Shown here in pieces: positions 1-10,157 of a DNA stretch of 64,000 bases (position 1 is the stretch's first letter; each line of letters begins with the position of its first letter). A program made the position numbers and the translations under genes. Origin of the DNA: Pseudomonadota bacterium. Lineage in GTDB: Bacteria; Pseudomonadota; Gammaproteobacteria; Burkholderiales; Burkholderiaceae_C. The notes below the pieces were generated by a model, which was not told the DNA's origin, searched no databases, and saw nothing but the letters and a program-made list of their open reading frames with translations. The stretch lies in contig JAJXTO010000014.1 in assembly GCA_021783695.1 (NCBI GenBank), positions 1-64,000 on the forward strand. Direction: 5' to 3'.

Positions 1-2718
1 TGCAAAAACACCTTCGAGGTCGTCAACCAGCTCCGCATCAACACCGACAACAGCCACCACCGCTACGACGTCCTCCTGCTCATCAACGGGGTGCCCTGTG
101 TGCAGATCGAGCTGAAGACGCTCGGTATCAGCCCGCGCCGGGCCATGGAGCAGATCGTCGATTACAAGAACGACCCCGGCAACGGCTACACCAGGACGCT
201 GCTGTGCTTCCTCCAGCTCTTCATCGTCAGCAACCGCACCGAGACCTGGTATTTCGCCAACAACAACGCCCGCCACTTCGCCTTCAATCAGGACGAGCGC
301 TTCCTGCCCATCTATCAGTTTGCCGACGAAGCGAACACCAAGATCACCCACCTCGACAGCTTCGCCGAGACCTTCCTCGTCAAATGCACCCTCGGCCAGA
401 CCCTCAGCCGCTACATGGTGCTCATCGCTGCTGAGCAAAAGCTCATGATGATGCGGCCGTATCAGGTCTATGCCGTGAAGCAGATCGTGGACTGCATCCA
501 CCAGAACTGCGGCAACGGCTACATCTGGCACACCACGGGCAGCGGTAAAACGCTCACGTCCTTCAAGGCCGCCACGCTGCTCAAGGACAATCCCGACATC
601 GAAAAATGCCTGTTCGTCGTGGACCGCAAAGACCTCGACCGGCAGACCCGCGAGGAATTCAACAAATTCCAAGAAGGCTGCGTCGAGGAAAACACCAACA
701 CCGACGCGCTGGTGCGTCGCCTGCTGTCAGACGACTACGCCGACAAGGTCATCGTCACCACCATCCAGAAGCTCGGCCTCGCGCTGGATGACACTAGCCG
801 CCGCAACAAGCAGCGGAAAAATAACGACCAACCGACCTACAAAGAGCAGCTCGAACCGCTGCGCGACAAGCGCATCGTCTTCATCTTCGACGAGTGCCAC
901 CGCTCCCAGTTCGGCGATAACCATCAGGCGATCAAAGCGTTTTTCCCCAAGGCACAGCTCTTCGGCTTTACCGGCACGCCCATCTTCGAGGCAAACGCCA
1001 GCGCCAAACAGTTCGAGGGCGAATCCGGTCAGTTCAAGACCACTGAAGACCTCTTCCAGAAGCAGCTCCACGCCTACACCATCACCCACGCCATTGAAGA
1101 CGGCAACGTGCTGCGCTTCCATGTCGATTACTTCAAGCCGGAAGGCAAAAAGCTGCCCAAACCGGGCGAAGCTCTGGAGAAGAAAAAGATCATCGAGGCC
1201 ATCCTGAAAAAGCACGACGCCGCCACCGGCCAGCGCCGCTTCAATGCCCTGCTCGCCACCGCCTCCATCGTTGATGCCATCGAATACCACGCGCTGTTTG
1301 CGACCATGCAGGCGGAGAAACAGGCCGCCGACCCCGACTTCCAGCCGCTCAATATCGCCTGCGTCTTTTCCCCGCCCGCCGAGGGCGATGCCGATGTGAA
1401 GCAGATTCAGGAAGACCTGCCGCAGGAAAAGGAAGACAACGCCGTCGAGCCCGAGCAGAAAAAAGCCGCCCTCAAGGCCATCCTCGCCGACTACAACACC
1501 CGCTACGGCAGCAATCACACCCTCAGCGAGTTCGACCTCTACTATCAGGATGTGCAAAAGCGCATCAAGGACCAGCAGTGGCCGAATGCCGACTACCCCC
1601 ACGCGCAGAAAATCGACATCACCATCGTGGTGGACATGCTCCTCACCGGCTTCGATTCCAAATACCTGAACACGCTCTACGTGGACAAGAACCTCAAGCA
1701 CCACGGCTTGATCCAGGCATTCTCCCGCACCAACCGCGTGCTCAACGGCACCAAGCCCTACGGCAACATCCTCGACTTCCGCCAGCAGCAAGATTCGGTC
1801 GATGCCGCCATCGCGCTGTTCTCCGGCGAAAAGTCCGGCCCGCAGGCCCGCGAAATCTGGCTCGTGGACAAGGCGCCGGTGGTCATCCAGAAGCTGGATG
1901 CTGCGGTGCAAAAGCTGGCTGACTTCATGCAGTCCCAAGGGCTGGCCTGCGCGCCCGAGGCCGTGCCCAACCTCAAGGGCGACGAAGCCCGCGCCGCCTT
2001 CATCAATCACTTCAAGGAAGTGCAGCGCCTCAAAACCCAGCTCGACCAATACACCGACCTGACCGACGACAACGCCGCCGCCATCGAGCACATCCTGCCC
2101 AGGGAAAACCTGCTCGGCTTCCGCGGCGCCTATCTGGAGACCGCCCAGCGCCTCAAGGCCCAGCAGGGCAAGGGCGGCGACAAACCCGCGCCGGACGGCG
2201 TGGACCAGCTCGACTTCGAGTTCGTCCTGTTTGCCTCCGCCCTCATTGATTACGACTACATCATGGGCCTCATCTCCCGCTTCTCCCAGCAGACGCCGGG
2301 CAAGCAGAAGATGAGCCGCGAGCAGCTCATCGGCCTCATCCAGTCCGATGCCAAGTTCATGAACGAGCGCGAGGACATCGCCGCCTACATCGCCACCCTG
2401 AAAGCCGGCGAAGGCCTCTCCGAGGCCGCCATCCGCGACGGCTACACCCGCTTCAAGGCGGAAAAGGACGCCGCCGAACTCGCCGCCATCGCCGCCAAGC
2501 ACCACCTCGCCACCGCCGCCCTGCAAAGCTTCGTGGACGGCATCCTGCAACGCATGATTTTCGATGGCGAGCAATTGAGCGACCTCATGGCCCCCCTGGA
2601 GCTCGGCTGGAAAGCCCGCACCCACGCCGAGCTCGCCCTTATGGAAGACCTGCACCCGCTGCTCACCAAACGCGCCCAAGGCCGCGACATCTCAGGACTC
2701 AGCGCGTATGAGCAATAA
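1..2718 (+). CDS. hsdR: Type I restriction enzyme R subunit (HsdR), 5' end outside window
   Basis: Motor and nuclease subunit of a type I restriction-modification complex; it translocates and cuts unmodified DNA together with HsdM and HsdS. The frame is open from base 1, so the N-terminus is missing and the GTG at 91 is not a real start. A PD-(D/E)xK nuclease core is visible: Asp at 67-69 and E-L-K at 109-117. The SF2 helicase part follows: GSGKT (538-552), DECH (889-900), FTGTP (967-981) and SRTNR (1723-1737). The C-terminal several hundred residues are helical and presumably bind the methylase. The stop overlaps the start of hsdS by 11 bases, so the two are translationally coupled. All motifs seen are intact, so I read it as functional. 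Confidence 0.95.
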   Translation, partial: CKNTFEVVNQLRINTDNSHHRYDVLLLINGVPCVQIELKTLGISPRRAMEQIVDYKNDPGNGYTRTLLCFLQLFIVSNRTETWYFANNNARHFAFNQDERFLPIYQFADEANTKITHLDSFAETFLVKCTLGQTLSRYMVLIAAEQKLMMMRPYQVYAVKQIVDCIHQNCGNGYIWHTTGSGKTLTSFKAATLLKDNPDIEKCLFVVDRKDLDRQTREEFNKFQEGCVEENTNTDALVRRLLSDDYADKVIVTTIQKLGLALDDTSRRNKQRKNNDQPTYKEQLEPLRDKRIVFIFDECHRSQFGDNHQAIKAFFPKAQLFGFTGTPIFEANASAKQFEGESGQFKTTEDLFQKQLHAYTITHAIEDGNVLRFHVDYFKPEGKKLPKPGEALEKKKIIEAILKKHDAATGQRRFNALLATASIVDAIEYHALFATMQAEKQAADPDFQPLNIACVFSPPAEGDADVKQIQEDLPQEKEDNAVEPEQKKAALKAILADYNTRYGSNHTLSEFDLYYQDVQKRIKDQQWPNADYPHAQKIDITIVVDMLLTGFDSKYLNTLYVDKNLKHHGLIQAFSRTNRVLNGTKPYGNILDFRQQQDSVDAAIALFSGEKSGPQAREIWLVDKAPVVIQKLDAAVQKLADFMQSQGLACAPEAVPNLKGDEARAAFINHFKEVQRLKTQLDQYTDLTDDNAAAIEHILPRENLLGFRGAYLETAQRLKAQQGKGGDKPAPDGVDQLDFEFVLFASALIDYDYIMGLISRFSQQTPGKQKMSREQLIGLIQSDAKFMNEREDIAAYIATLKAGEGLSEAAIRDGYTRFKAEKDAAELAAIAAKHHLATAALQSFVDGILQRMIFDGEQLSDLMAPLELGWKARTHAELALMEDLHPLLTKRAQGRDISGLSAYEQ

Positions 2719-3976
2719 GGCGAAAACCACCAAAGTGGCTGGAGCTTCCAGCTCCAAGGCTGGTCAGCTAGGGGAGCAGGATGCTCCCACCACTGTGCCC
2801 AAGCTGCGCTTCCCGGAGTTCCGGGATGCGGTGGGGTGGAAGGAAAGACCGCTTGGCGACTTTCTGAGTGAAAGCCGATTGCCCGGTAGTAAGGGAAACG
2901 TCGCGAAGAAGATCACCGTCAAGCTCTGGGGAAATGGAGTGTTCGAGAAGAACGACGCAATTCAAGGCAGCATCAACACTCAGTATTTCCGGCGCAAATC
3001 TGGACAGTTCATTTACAGCAAACTTGATTTTCTAAACCAAGCGTTTGGCATCATTCCACCGAGCTTGGATAACTTCGAATCAACGGTTGATTTGCCATGC
3101 TTTGATTTTGCAGAAGGGCTTAACTCTATCTTCTTGTTGGAATACGTTAAGCGGAGAGACTTTTACGAAAGGCTGGGTGAAACGGCCGACGGAAGTAGAA
3201 AGGCGAGACGCATCCATGCTGAAACATTCCTCTCGTTCCCTATCGCTCTACCCTCGCAACCCGAACAACAAAAAATCGCCGAGTGCCTGAGCTCCGTGGA
3301 CGAGCTGATGGCCGCGCAAGCGCGGAAACTGGACGCGCTCAAGACCCATAAAAAAGGGCTGATGCAGCAGCTTTTCCCCCGCGAAGGCGAAACCCAACCC
3401 CGCCTCCGCTTCCCCGAATTCCAAAACGCACCAGCGTGGGAAGTGAAGCCTCTTGGTAGGGTGGCCGAAAATCTAGACAACCGGCGTGTTCCCATTACAT
3501 CTAGCGACCGGAGAGCTGGCGAGGTTCCATACTACGGCGCATCCGGCATCGTCGATTACGTCGAAGGCTTCATCTTCGACGAAGACCTACTCTGCGTGTC
3601 CGAGGACGGAGCCAATTTGGTTGCACGAAACTACCCGATTGCGTTCCCAATTTCGGGGAAGACATGGGTCAACAATCACGCCCACGTTTTGAGATTCGAG
3701 AACGCCTGCACACAGAAATTCGTGGAGGTGTATCTCAATTCGATCAAACTCGATGACTTCATCACGGGAATGGCCCAGCCAAAACTTAACAAGGCGATGC
3801 TGGATCGCATTCCCATCCCGCATCCCCGCGTTCCCGAACAACAGCTCATCGCCGACTGCCTGAGCAGCCTCGATACCCTGATCACCGCCGAAACCCAAAA
3901 GCTCAAAGCACTCAAGACTCACAAGAAAGGGCTGATGCAGCGGCTTTTCCCATCCCCGGAGGCGGTTGAAGCATGA
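2708..3976 (+). CDS. hsdS: Type I restriction-modification specificity subunit (HsdS)
   Basis: Target-recognition subunit of the type I complex, 422 residues, a normal length. It shows the usual two-fold plan: target domain 1 (about residues 30-190), a conserved helical spacer, target domain 2 (about 235-380) and a second spacer. The spacers are near copies of each other: LKTHKKGLMQ begins at about residue 211 and again at about 402, each followed by an FP motif. Each target domain begins after a PxLRFPEF-type motif. The recognition-domain DNA (about 2860-3290 and 3440-3830) is visibly AT-richer than the spacers, as expected for exchangeable specificity domains. It overlaps hsdR by 11 bases and the next small ORF by 4 (ATGA). 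The target sequence cannot be read from the protein. Confidence 0.95.
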   Translation: MSNKAKTTKVAGASSSKAGQLGEQDAPTTVPKLRFPEFRDAVGWKERPLGDFLSESRLPGSKGNVAKKITVKLWGNGVFEKNDAIQGSINTQYFRRKSGQFIYSKLDFLNQAFGIIPPSLDNFESTVDLPCFDFAEGLNSIFLLEYVKRRDFYERLGETADGSRKARRIHAETFLSFPIALPSQPEQQKIAECLSSVDELMAAQARKLDALKTHKKGLMQQLFPREGETQPRLRFPEFQNAPAWEVKPLGRVAENLDNRRVPITSSDRRAGEVPYYGASGIVDYVEGFIFDEDLLCVSEDGANLVARNYPIAFPISGKTWVNNHAHVLRFENACTQKFVEVYLNSIKLDDFITGMAQPKLNKAMLDRIPIPHPRVPEQQLIADCLSSLDTLITAETQKLKALKTHKKGLMQRLFPSPEAVEA

Positions 3977-4176
3977 GCGGGCGGGATTCGTGGGCAGTCG
4001 TCAAGGATTCCTTGACAACTCAAATGCGATCGGGCCATGAGGCAACTGTCAAGCCATCCTTGACAGTTCAAGTTGAAGCAGGCCGCGCGGCGGATCATTT
4101 TCGTGGCGTCACGAAAATGATCGAGATGGGCAGCGGCGCTTTCGTGATGGGAAAAACCGGGAGTGCAACACCATGA
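3973..4176 (+). CDS. Small ORF between hsdS and rhuM, with a DinD-like fragment
   Basis: A 67-residue frame that overlaps hsdS at its start (ATGA) and the RhuM-like frame at its end (ATGA), so it fits the operon's coupling pattern. It contains two similar octapeptides, VKDSLTTQ (from residue 10) and VKPSLTVQ (from residue 26), each encoded across a DNA palindrome. It then has DHFRGVTKMIEMGSGA (residues 41-56), which resembles the segment DDHFxxxxxMVxIGSxA of the DNA-damage-inducible protein DinD as I remember it. Full-length DinD is several times longer, so this could be a relic of a dinD-like gene or a small protein built from repeats. Whether it is translated is uncertain; the overlapping start and stop are the main argument for it. 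Confidence 0.45.
   Translation: MSGRDSWAVVKDSLTTQMRSGHEATVKPSLTVQVEAGRAADHFRGVTKMIEMGSGAFVMGKTGSATP
4000..4016. repeat. Perfect palindrome 1 in the hsd operon
   Basis: GTCAAGGA-T-TCCTTGAC: 8-base arms around a single base. It shares the core GTCAAG...CTTGAC with palindrome 2, so the two are variant direct copies 48 bases apart. It could be an operator or an RNA hairpin; no poly-T follows. Confidence 0.8.
4044..4068. repeat. Perfect palindrome 2 in the hsd operon
   Basis: AACTGTCAAG-CCATC-CTTGACAGTT: 10-base perfect arms and a 5-base loop. Same core as palindrome 1. No T-tract follows, so a terminator is unlikely. Confidence 0.85.
4093..4122. repeat. Perfect palindrome 3 in the hsd operon
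   Basis: Arms of 13 bases (4093-4105 GATCATTTTCGTG and 4110-4122) pair perfectly around a GCGT loop. It lies inside the codons of the DinD-like DHFRGVTKMI segment and is unrelated in sequence to the two palindromes before it. Confidence 0.85.
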
Positions 4177-5191
4177 CGGACGGCAATGCATCGCAGTTTG
4201 TGATTTACCAGAGTGAGGACGGGCAAATTAAGCTGGATGTGCGTTTTGTAGACGAAACCGTCTGGCTGACCCAGCAGCAGTTGGCCGAGTTGTTTCAGAC
4301 CTCGCGCACCAATGTGGTGGAACACATTCAGCACATCTACGAGGAAGGCGAGCTGGATGCGGCCGCAACCTGTCGGGAATTCCGACAGGTTCGCACAGAG
4401 GGCACGCGAGAGGTCGCTCGCAACATGGCCTTTTACAACCTCGACATGACTTTGTCGGTGGGTTACCGCGTAAAAAGTGCGGTGGCGACACGCTTTCGCA
4501 TCTGGGCAACCCAGCAGTTGCGCGAGTACATCGTCAAAGGCTTCTTGCTGAACGACGAGCGTCTGAAAAACCCGGATCAACCTTTTGACTATTTTGAAGA
4601 ACTCACGCGGCGCATTCAGGATATCCGCACCAGTGAGCGGCGCTTTTATCAAAAAATCACCGACATCTACGCCACCAGCGTTGACTATGACCCTACGCAG
4701 GCTGAAAGTATTTCGTTTTTCCAGACAGTACAAAGATGCACTGGGCCATTACGGGGCAAACAGCGGCAGAGATCATTCACACCCGTGCCGATTAAAATCA
4801 GCCCAATATGGGGCTGACCAGTTGGCGCGGCGGCAAGGTGCGCAAGGCCGATGTGAGCATTGCCAAGAATTACCTCAATGCTGATGAGTTAGCCGCACTG
4901 AACAATCTGGTGGAGCAATATCTGGTGTTTGCTGAAGGGCAGGCCATGCGTCGCGTGCCCATGACGATGAACGACTGGATTGCCAAGCTGCATGGCTTTT
5001 TGACGATTAACGACCGCGACATCCTCAACCACGCCGGAAAAATCTCTCACGAGGTGGCCAAGGCTTTCGCCGAATTGGAGTATGTGAACTTCAACAAGGC
5101 TCAGATTGCCAAGGCCGATCAATTGGAAAGCGATTTCGACCGGACGCTGAAACAATTGCCCAAGACGCCGGGTAAAAGGAAGGACATATGA
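4173..5191 (+). pseudogene. rhuM: RhuM-like virulence/RM-associated protein, broken
   Basis: RhuM-family proteins are often encoded between hsd genes; their function is unknown. The N-terminal part (4173 to about 4733) reads normally, including the LTQQQLAELF helix-turn-helix-like segment. Family similarity then jumps to another frame at about 4733 (KMHWAITGQTA...), so a base has been lost or gained. A TAA at 4793-4795 interrupts the restored frame just before MGLTSWRGGK (from 4808). From there the frame runs cleanly to 5191. At least two lesions therefore separate two recognisable halves. The ends still overlap their neighbours by 4 bases (4173-4176 and 5188-5191), so the lesions look recent or tolerated. 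The second half could be translated on its own from ATG 4808. Confidence 0.85.
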
Positions 5192-6795
5192 CCGAACTCG
5201 ACCAAAAACAACTGGGCAAGACCCTCTGGAACATCGCCGACCAACTGCGTGGGGCGATGAACGCGGACGATTTCCGCGACTACATGCTGTCCTTCCTGTT
5301 TCTGCGCTACCTCTCGGACAATTACGAAACGGCGGCGAAAAAGGAGCTGGGCAAAGACTATCCCACGCTCGCCGCGGACGACCGCCGCGTGCCTCTGTCC
5401 CTGTGGTATGCCAACAACCCGGACGACATCACCGAGTTCGAAAAACAGATGCGCCGCAAGGTGCATTACGTCATCCAGCCGCAGCACCTCTGGAACAGCA
5501 TCGCCAACCTGGCCCGCACCCAGAGCGATGAATTGCTCAAGACCCTGCAAGAGGGATTCAAGTACATCGAAACCGAGTCCTTCCAAAGCGCCTTTCTCGG
5601 CCTGTTCTCGGAGATCAACCTCTACTCGGAAAAACTCGGAAAGACCCAGACAGACAAAAACAAGAAGCTCTGCGCCATCATCGCGGAGATCGCCAAGGGG
5701 CTGGCGGAATTCTCCTCGAACATCGATGCGCTGGGCGATGCCTACGAATACCTGATCGGCCAGTTTGCCGCTGGGTCCGGCAAGAAGGCGGGCGAGTTCT
5801 ACACGCCGCAGCAGATTTCCGACATCCTCTCCGCCATCGTCACCCTCGACAGCCAGGAGCCCGCCACCGGCAAGAAAGAGCGCCTGGCCAGCGTGCTCGA
5901 CTTCGCCTGCGGCTCCGGCTCGCTGCTGCTGAACGTGCGCAAGCGCATGGGGCCGCACGGCATCGGCAAGATTGTCGGACAGGAAAAGAACATCACCACC
6001 TACAACCTGGCGCGCATGAACATGCTGCTGCACGGGGTGAAGGACACGGAGTTCGAGATCTACCACGGCGACACCCTGACCAACGATTGGGACATCCTGC
6101 GCGAGCTGAACCCCGCCAAGAAACCCGCGTTCGATGCCGTCGTCGCCAATCCGCCTTTCAGCTACCGCTGGGACCCGACCGACGCGATGGGCGACGATGT
6201 GCGCTTCAAGAATCACGGACTGGCCCCCAAGTCCGCCGCCGATTTTGCCTTCCTGCTGCACGGCTTCCACTTCCTCAAGGACGAAGGCGTGATGGCCATC
6301 ATCCTGCCCCACGGCGTGCTGTTCCGGGGCGGCGCCGAAGAGCGCATCCGCACCAAGCTGCTGAAGGACGGCCACATCGACACCGTCATCGGCCTGCCCG
6401 CGAACCTGTTTTACTCCACCGGCATCCCGGTGTGCATCCTCGTGCTCAAGAAGTGCAAGAAGCCCGACGACGTGCTGTTCATCAACGCCGCCGAGCACTT
6501 CGTGAAAGGCAAACGCCAGAACCAACTGACGGACGCGCACATCGCCAAGATCATCGACACCTACCAGTTCCGGAAAGAAGAGACGCGTTACTCAAAGCGA
6601 GTCTCGATGGAGCGTATCGCCGAGGAAGGCTATAACCTGAACATCTCGCGCTACATCAGCACGGCGGTGGGTGAGGAGGAGATCGATTTGCGCGGGGTTC
6701 ATGCCGAACTGGAGGCGCTCACACAAAACATCGATGCGGCAAGAAACAAGCACAACGTTTTTCTAGAAGAGTTGGGTTTGGCACCTCTGCCTTGA
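5188..6795 (+). CDS. hsdM: Type I restriction-modification DNA methyltransferase (HsdM)
   Basis: N6-adenine methyltransferase subunit, 535 residues, a normal length. It methylates the adenines selected by HsdS and is needed for restriction too. The N-terminal HsdM helical domain (about residues 5-150) is followed by the catalytic domain. The AdoMet-binding motif is DFACGSGSLL from Asp238, and the catalytic motif is NPPF from Asn321. The tail (about 440-535) is helical. The start ATG overlaps the rhuM-like stop in an ATGA, so it is last in the operon. The order R-S-(x)-rhuM-M differs from the classic R-M-S order. No lesion is visible. Confidence 0.95.
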   Translation: MTELDQKQLGKTLWNIADQLRGAMNADDFRDYMLSFLFLRYLSDNYETAAKKELGKDYPTLAADDRRVPLSLWYANNPDDITEFEKQMRRKVHYVIQPQHLWNSIANLARTQSDELLKTLQEGFKYIETESFQSAFLGLFSEINLYSEKLGKTQTDKNKKLCAIIAEIAKGLAEFSSNIDALGDAYEYLIGQFAAGSGKKAGEFYTPQQISDILSAIVTLDSQEPATGKKERLASVLDFACGSGSLLLNVRKRMGPHGIGKIVGQEKNITTYNLARMNMLLHGVKDTEFEIYHGDTLTNDWDILRELNPAKKPAFDAVVANPPFSYRWDPTDAMGDDVRFKNHGLAPKSAADFAFLLHGFHFLKDEGVMAIILPHGVLFRGGAEERIRTKLLKDGHIDTVIGLPANLFYSTGIPVCILVLKKCKKPDDVLFINAAEHFVKGKRQNQLTDAHIAKIIDTYQFRKEETRYSKRVSMERIAEEGYNLNISRYISTAVGEEEIDLRGVHAELEALTQNIDAARNKHNVFLEELGLAPLP

Positions 6796-6830
6796 AGTCG
6801 ATCATCCCTCCCCTTCGCGCTTTTTCCTGA

Positions 6831-8000
6831 ATGCACATGCGCCCCTTACTGGTCTCCATGCCCCGCCGCATCCTCTCTCTCTCCGGCACCCGTGCTGATT
6901 TCGGGCTGATGCGCCACGCGCTGCTTACTGCCGCCACGCATCCGGCGCTGGACGTCGCGGTGGCCGTCACCGGCATGCATCTGCACCCCGACTATGGTCA
7001 CACGGTGGACGAGATCGCGGCCAGCGGGCTGCGCATCGCGGCGCGCATTGCCAGCGACGTGGGCGCGCGCGATGGCGCGGGCATGGCGCGGGCGGTCAGC
7101 CAGACGCTGGCGGGGCTGGTGCCGGTGCTGCAGGCCGAGCGGCCCGACGCCCTGCTGCTGCTGGGTGACCGCGGCGAGATGCTCGCGGGGGCGATTGCGG
7201 CGCTGCACCTGGGCGTGCCGTCCATCCACCTGCATGGCGGCGAGCGCTCGGGCACGGTGGACGAGCCGGTGCGCCACGCCATCAGCAAGCTGGCCGCGCT
7301 GCATTTCTGCGCGACGAACGAGTCGCGCGAGCGGCTGATCGCGATGGGCGAGGAGCCGCAACGCATCCACATCGTCGGCGCGCCGGGGCTGGACGATCTG
7401 GGCGGGGCGTCGCTCGTCCCGCGCGAGACGGCACTGCGCGCAATGCATCTGCCCGACGACTGCTCCTACGTCCTCGCCCTGTTTCACCCTGTGGTGCAGG
7501 AGGCGGACGACGCCGCCGCGCAGACCCAGGCGCTGCTCGACGGCCTGCGGGCTGCGGGGGCGGGGTCGGCCTTCAGCGTGGTCTGGCTGGCGCCGAATGC
7601 CGACGCGGGCTCGGGACACATCGAAGCCTTGCTGCGGGCGCAGCAGTGGCCGGGGATTCACCGCATCACCCATCTGCCGCGGGCCGACTATCTGGCTGCG
7701 CTGCGCCACGCCGCGGTGCTGGTGGGCAATTCGTCGTCGGGCATCATCGAGGCGGCCAGTCTGGGCACGCCGGTGGTCAACGTCGGCAGCCGCCAGTACC
7801 TGCGCGAGCGCAACACCAACACGGTGGACGTGCCGCCGCAGGCAGCGGCCATCGAGGCCGCCGTGCGACAGGCCATCGCCCATGGGCGATGGCCACCGCA
7901 CAATGTGTATGGGCAGGGTGGCAGCGCCGAACGCATCGCATATCTGCTGGCCACTCTGCCTTTGTCCGGCGATCTGCTGCACAAAATCAATCGTTATTGA
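6831..8000 (+). CDS. Hydrolysing UDP-sugar 2-epimerase, NeuC/LegG family
   Basis: Family members remove UDP from a UDP-2-acetamido sugar and invert C2, giving a free mannosamine-type sugar for nonulosonate synthesis. The protein is 389 residues. It shows the N-terminal SGTRADFG motif, the middle GDRGEMLAGAIAA region, HGGERSGTVDE, and the C-terminal UDP-binding GNSSSGIIEA stretch. ATG 6831 is the longest start; ATG 6858 (MPRRILSLSGTRADFG) matches the family's usual N-terminus better, and neither has a clear ribosome site. It is followed after 7 bases by the acetyltransferase. With the three downstream genes the likely substrate is a UDP-2,4-diacetamido-trideoxyglucose (LegG role) rather than UDP-GlcNAc; that is inferred from context. 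Confidence 0.85.
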   Translation: MHMRPLLVSMPRRILSLSGTRADFGLMRHALLTAATHPALDVAVAVTGMHLHPDYGHTVDEIAASGLRIAARIASDVGARDGAGMARAVSQTLAGLVPVLQAERPDALLLLGDRGEMLAGAIAALHLGVPSIHLHGGERSGTVDEPVRHAISKLAALHFCATNESRERLIAMGEEPQRIHIVGAPGLDDLGGASLVPRETALRAMHLPDDCSYVLALFHPVVQEADDAAAQTQALLDGLRAAGAGSAFSVVWLAPNADAGSGHIEALLRAQQWPGIHRITHLPRADYLAALRHAAVLVGNSSSGIIEAASLGTPVVNVGSRQYLRERNTNTVDVPPQAAAIEAAVRQAIAHGRWPPHNVYGQGGSAERIAYLLATLPLSGDLLHKINRY

Positions 8001-8007
8001 AGCCATC

Positions 8008-8654
8008 ATGTCTGCATCACCCGAAAAACCTGTACTGATCGTCTTTGGCGCCGGCGGCCACGGCCGCGTGGCGGCTGACGCGGCGCTGGTGAGCGGCGCG
8101 TTCTGGCGCGTGGTCGCCTCAGACCGCAACCCGGCCACCTGGGGCAGCGAACTGCTGCCCGGCGTGCCGGTGCTGTCACCCGAGGCCGCCGCAGCGCTGC
8201 CGGGCCCGCGCGTGGTGCATGTGGCCATCGGCAACAACCCGATGCGGCGCGGCGAGGCGGCGCGGCTGGCGTCCATCGGGCCACTGGCCACCATCGTCCA
8301 CCCCAGCGCCAGCGTGGCGGCCTCGGCGCGCATCCAGCCCGGCTGTCTGATCACGGCGCAATGCGTGGTCGGGCCGATGGCCGAGCTGGGCATCGGCGCC
8401 ATCGTCAATCACGCCGCGGTGGTCGATCACGACTGCCGCTTGGCCGCCTGGACGCATGTGGCTCCCGGCGTGAAACTCGGCGGCGCGGTGCAGGTGGGCG
8501 AAGCCGCCCTGGTGGGCGCGGGCAGCACGGTGCTGCGCAACCTGCGCGTGGGCGCAGATGCCACGCTGGGCGCGGGCGCGGTGCTGCTGCAAGATCTGCC
8601 CGACGGCGAGGCCTGGGCGGGTGTGCCCGCCCGCCCCCTTCAAGGAGCTTCGGC

Positions 8655-8658
<4 letters not shown>
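8008..8658 (+). CDS. Sugar O-/N-acetyltransferase, NeuD/PglD/LegH family
   Basis: Trimeric acetyl-CoA-dependent acyltransferase of 216 residues. The N-terminal Rossmann-like half opens with VIFGAGGHGR, the family's UDP-sugar-binding signature. The C-terminal half is a left-handed beta-helix of hexapeptide repeats (about residues 95-205). The histidine pair in NHAAVVDHD (about residues 133-141) matches the catalytic His region of PglD. In this setting it probably acetylates the 4-amino group made by the next gene product. I chose ATG 8008 because the open frame upstream (to 7597) overlaps the epimerase and shows no family similarity. An AAGGAGC ribosome site near its end serves the next gene, which overlaps by 4 bases. 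Confidence 0.88.

Positions 8659-10153
<1,495 letters not shown>

Positions 10154-10157
<4 letters not shown>

Noticed and set aside
727-2679. Minus-strand open frame of 650 codons opposite hsdR
   Set aside because: hsdR motifs are complete on the plus strand; the antisense product is low-complexity.
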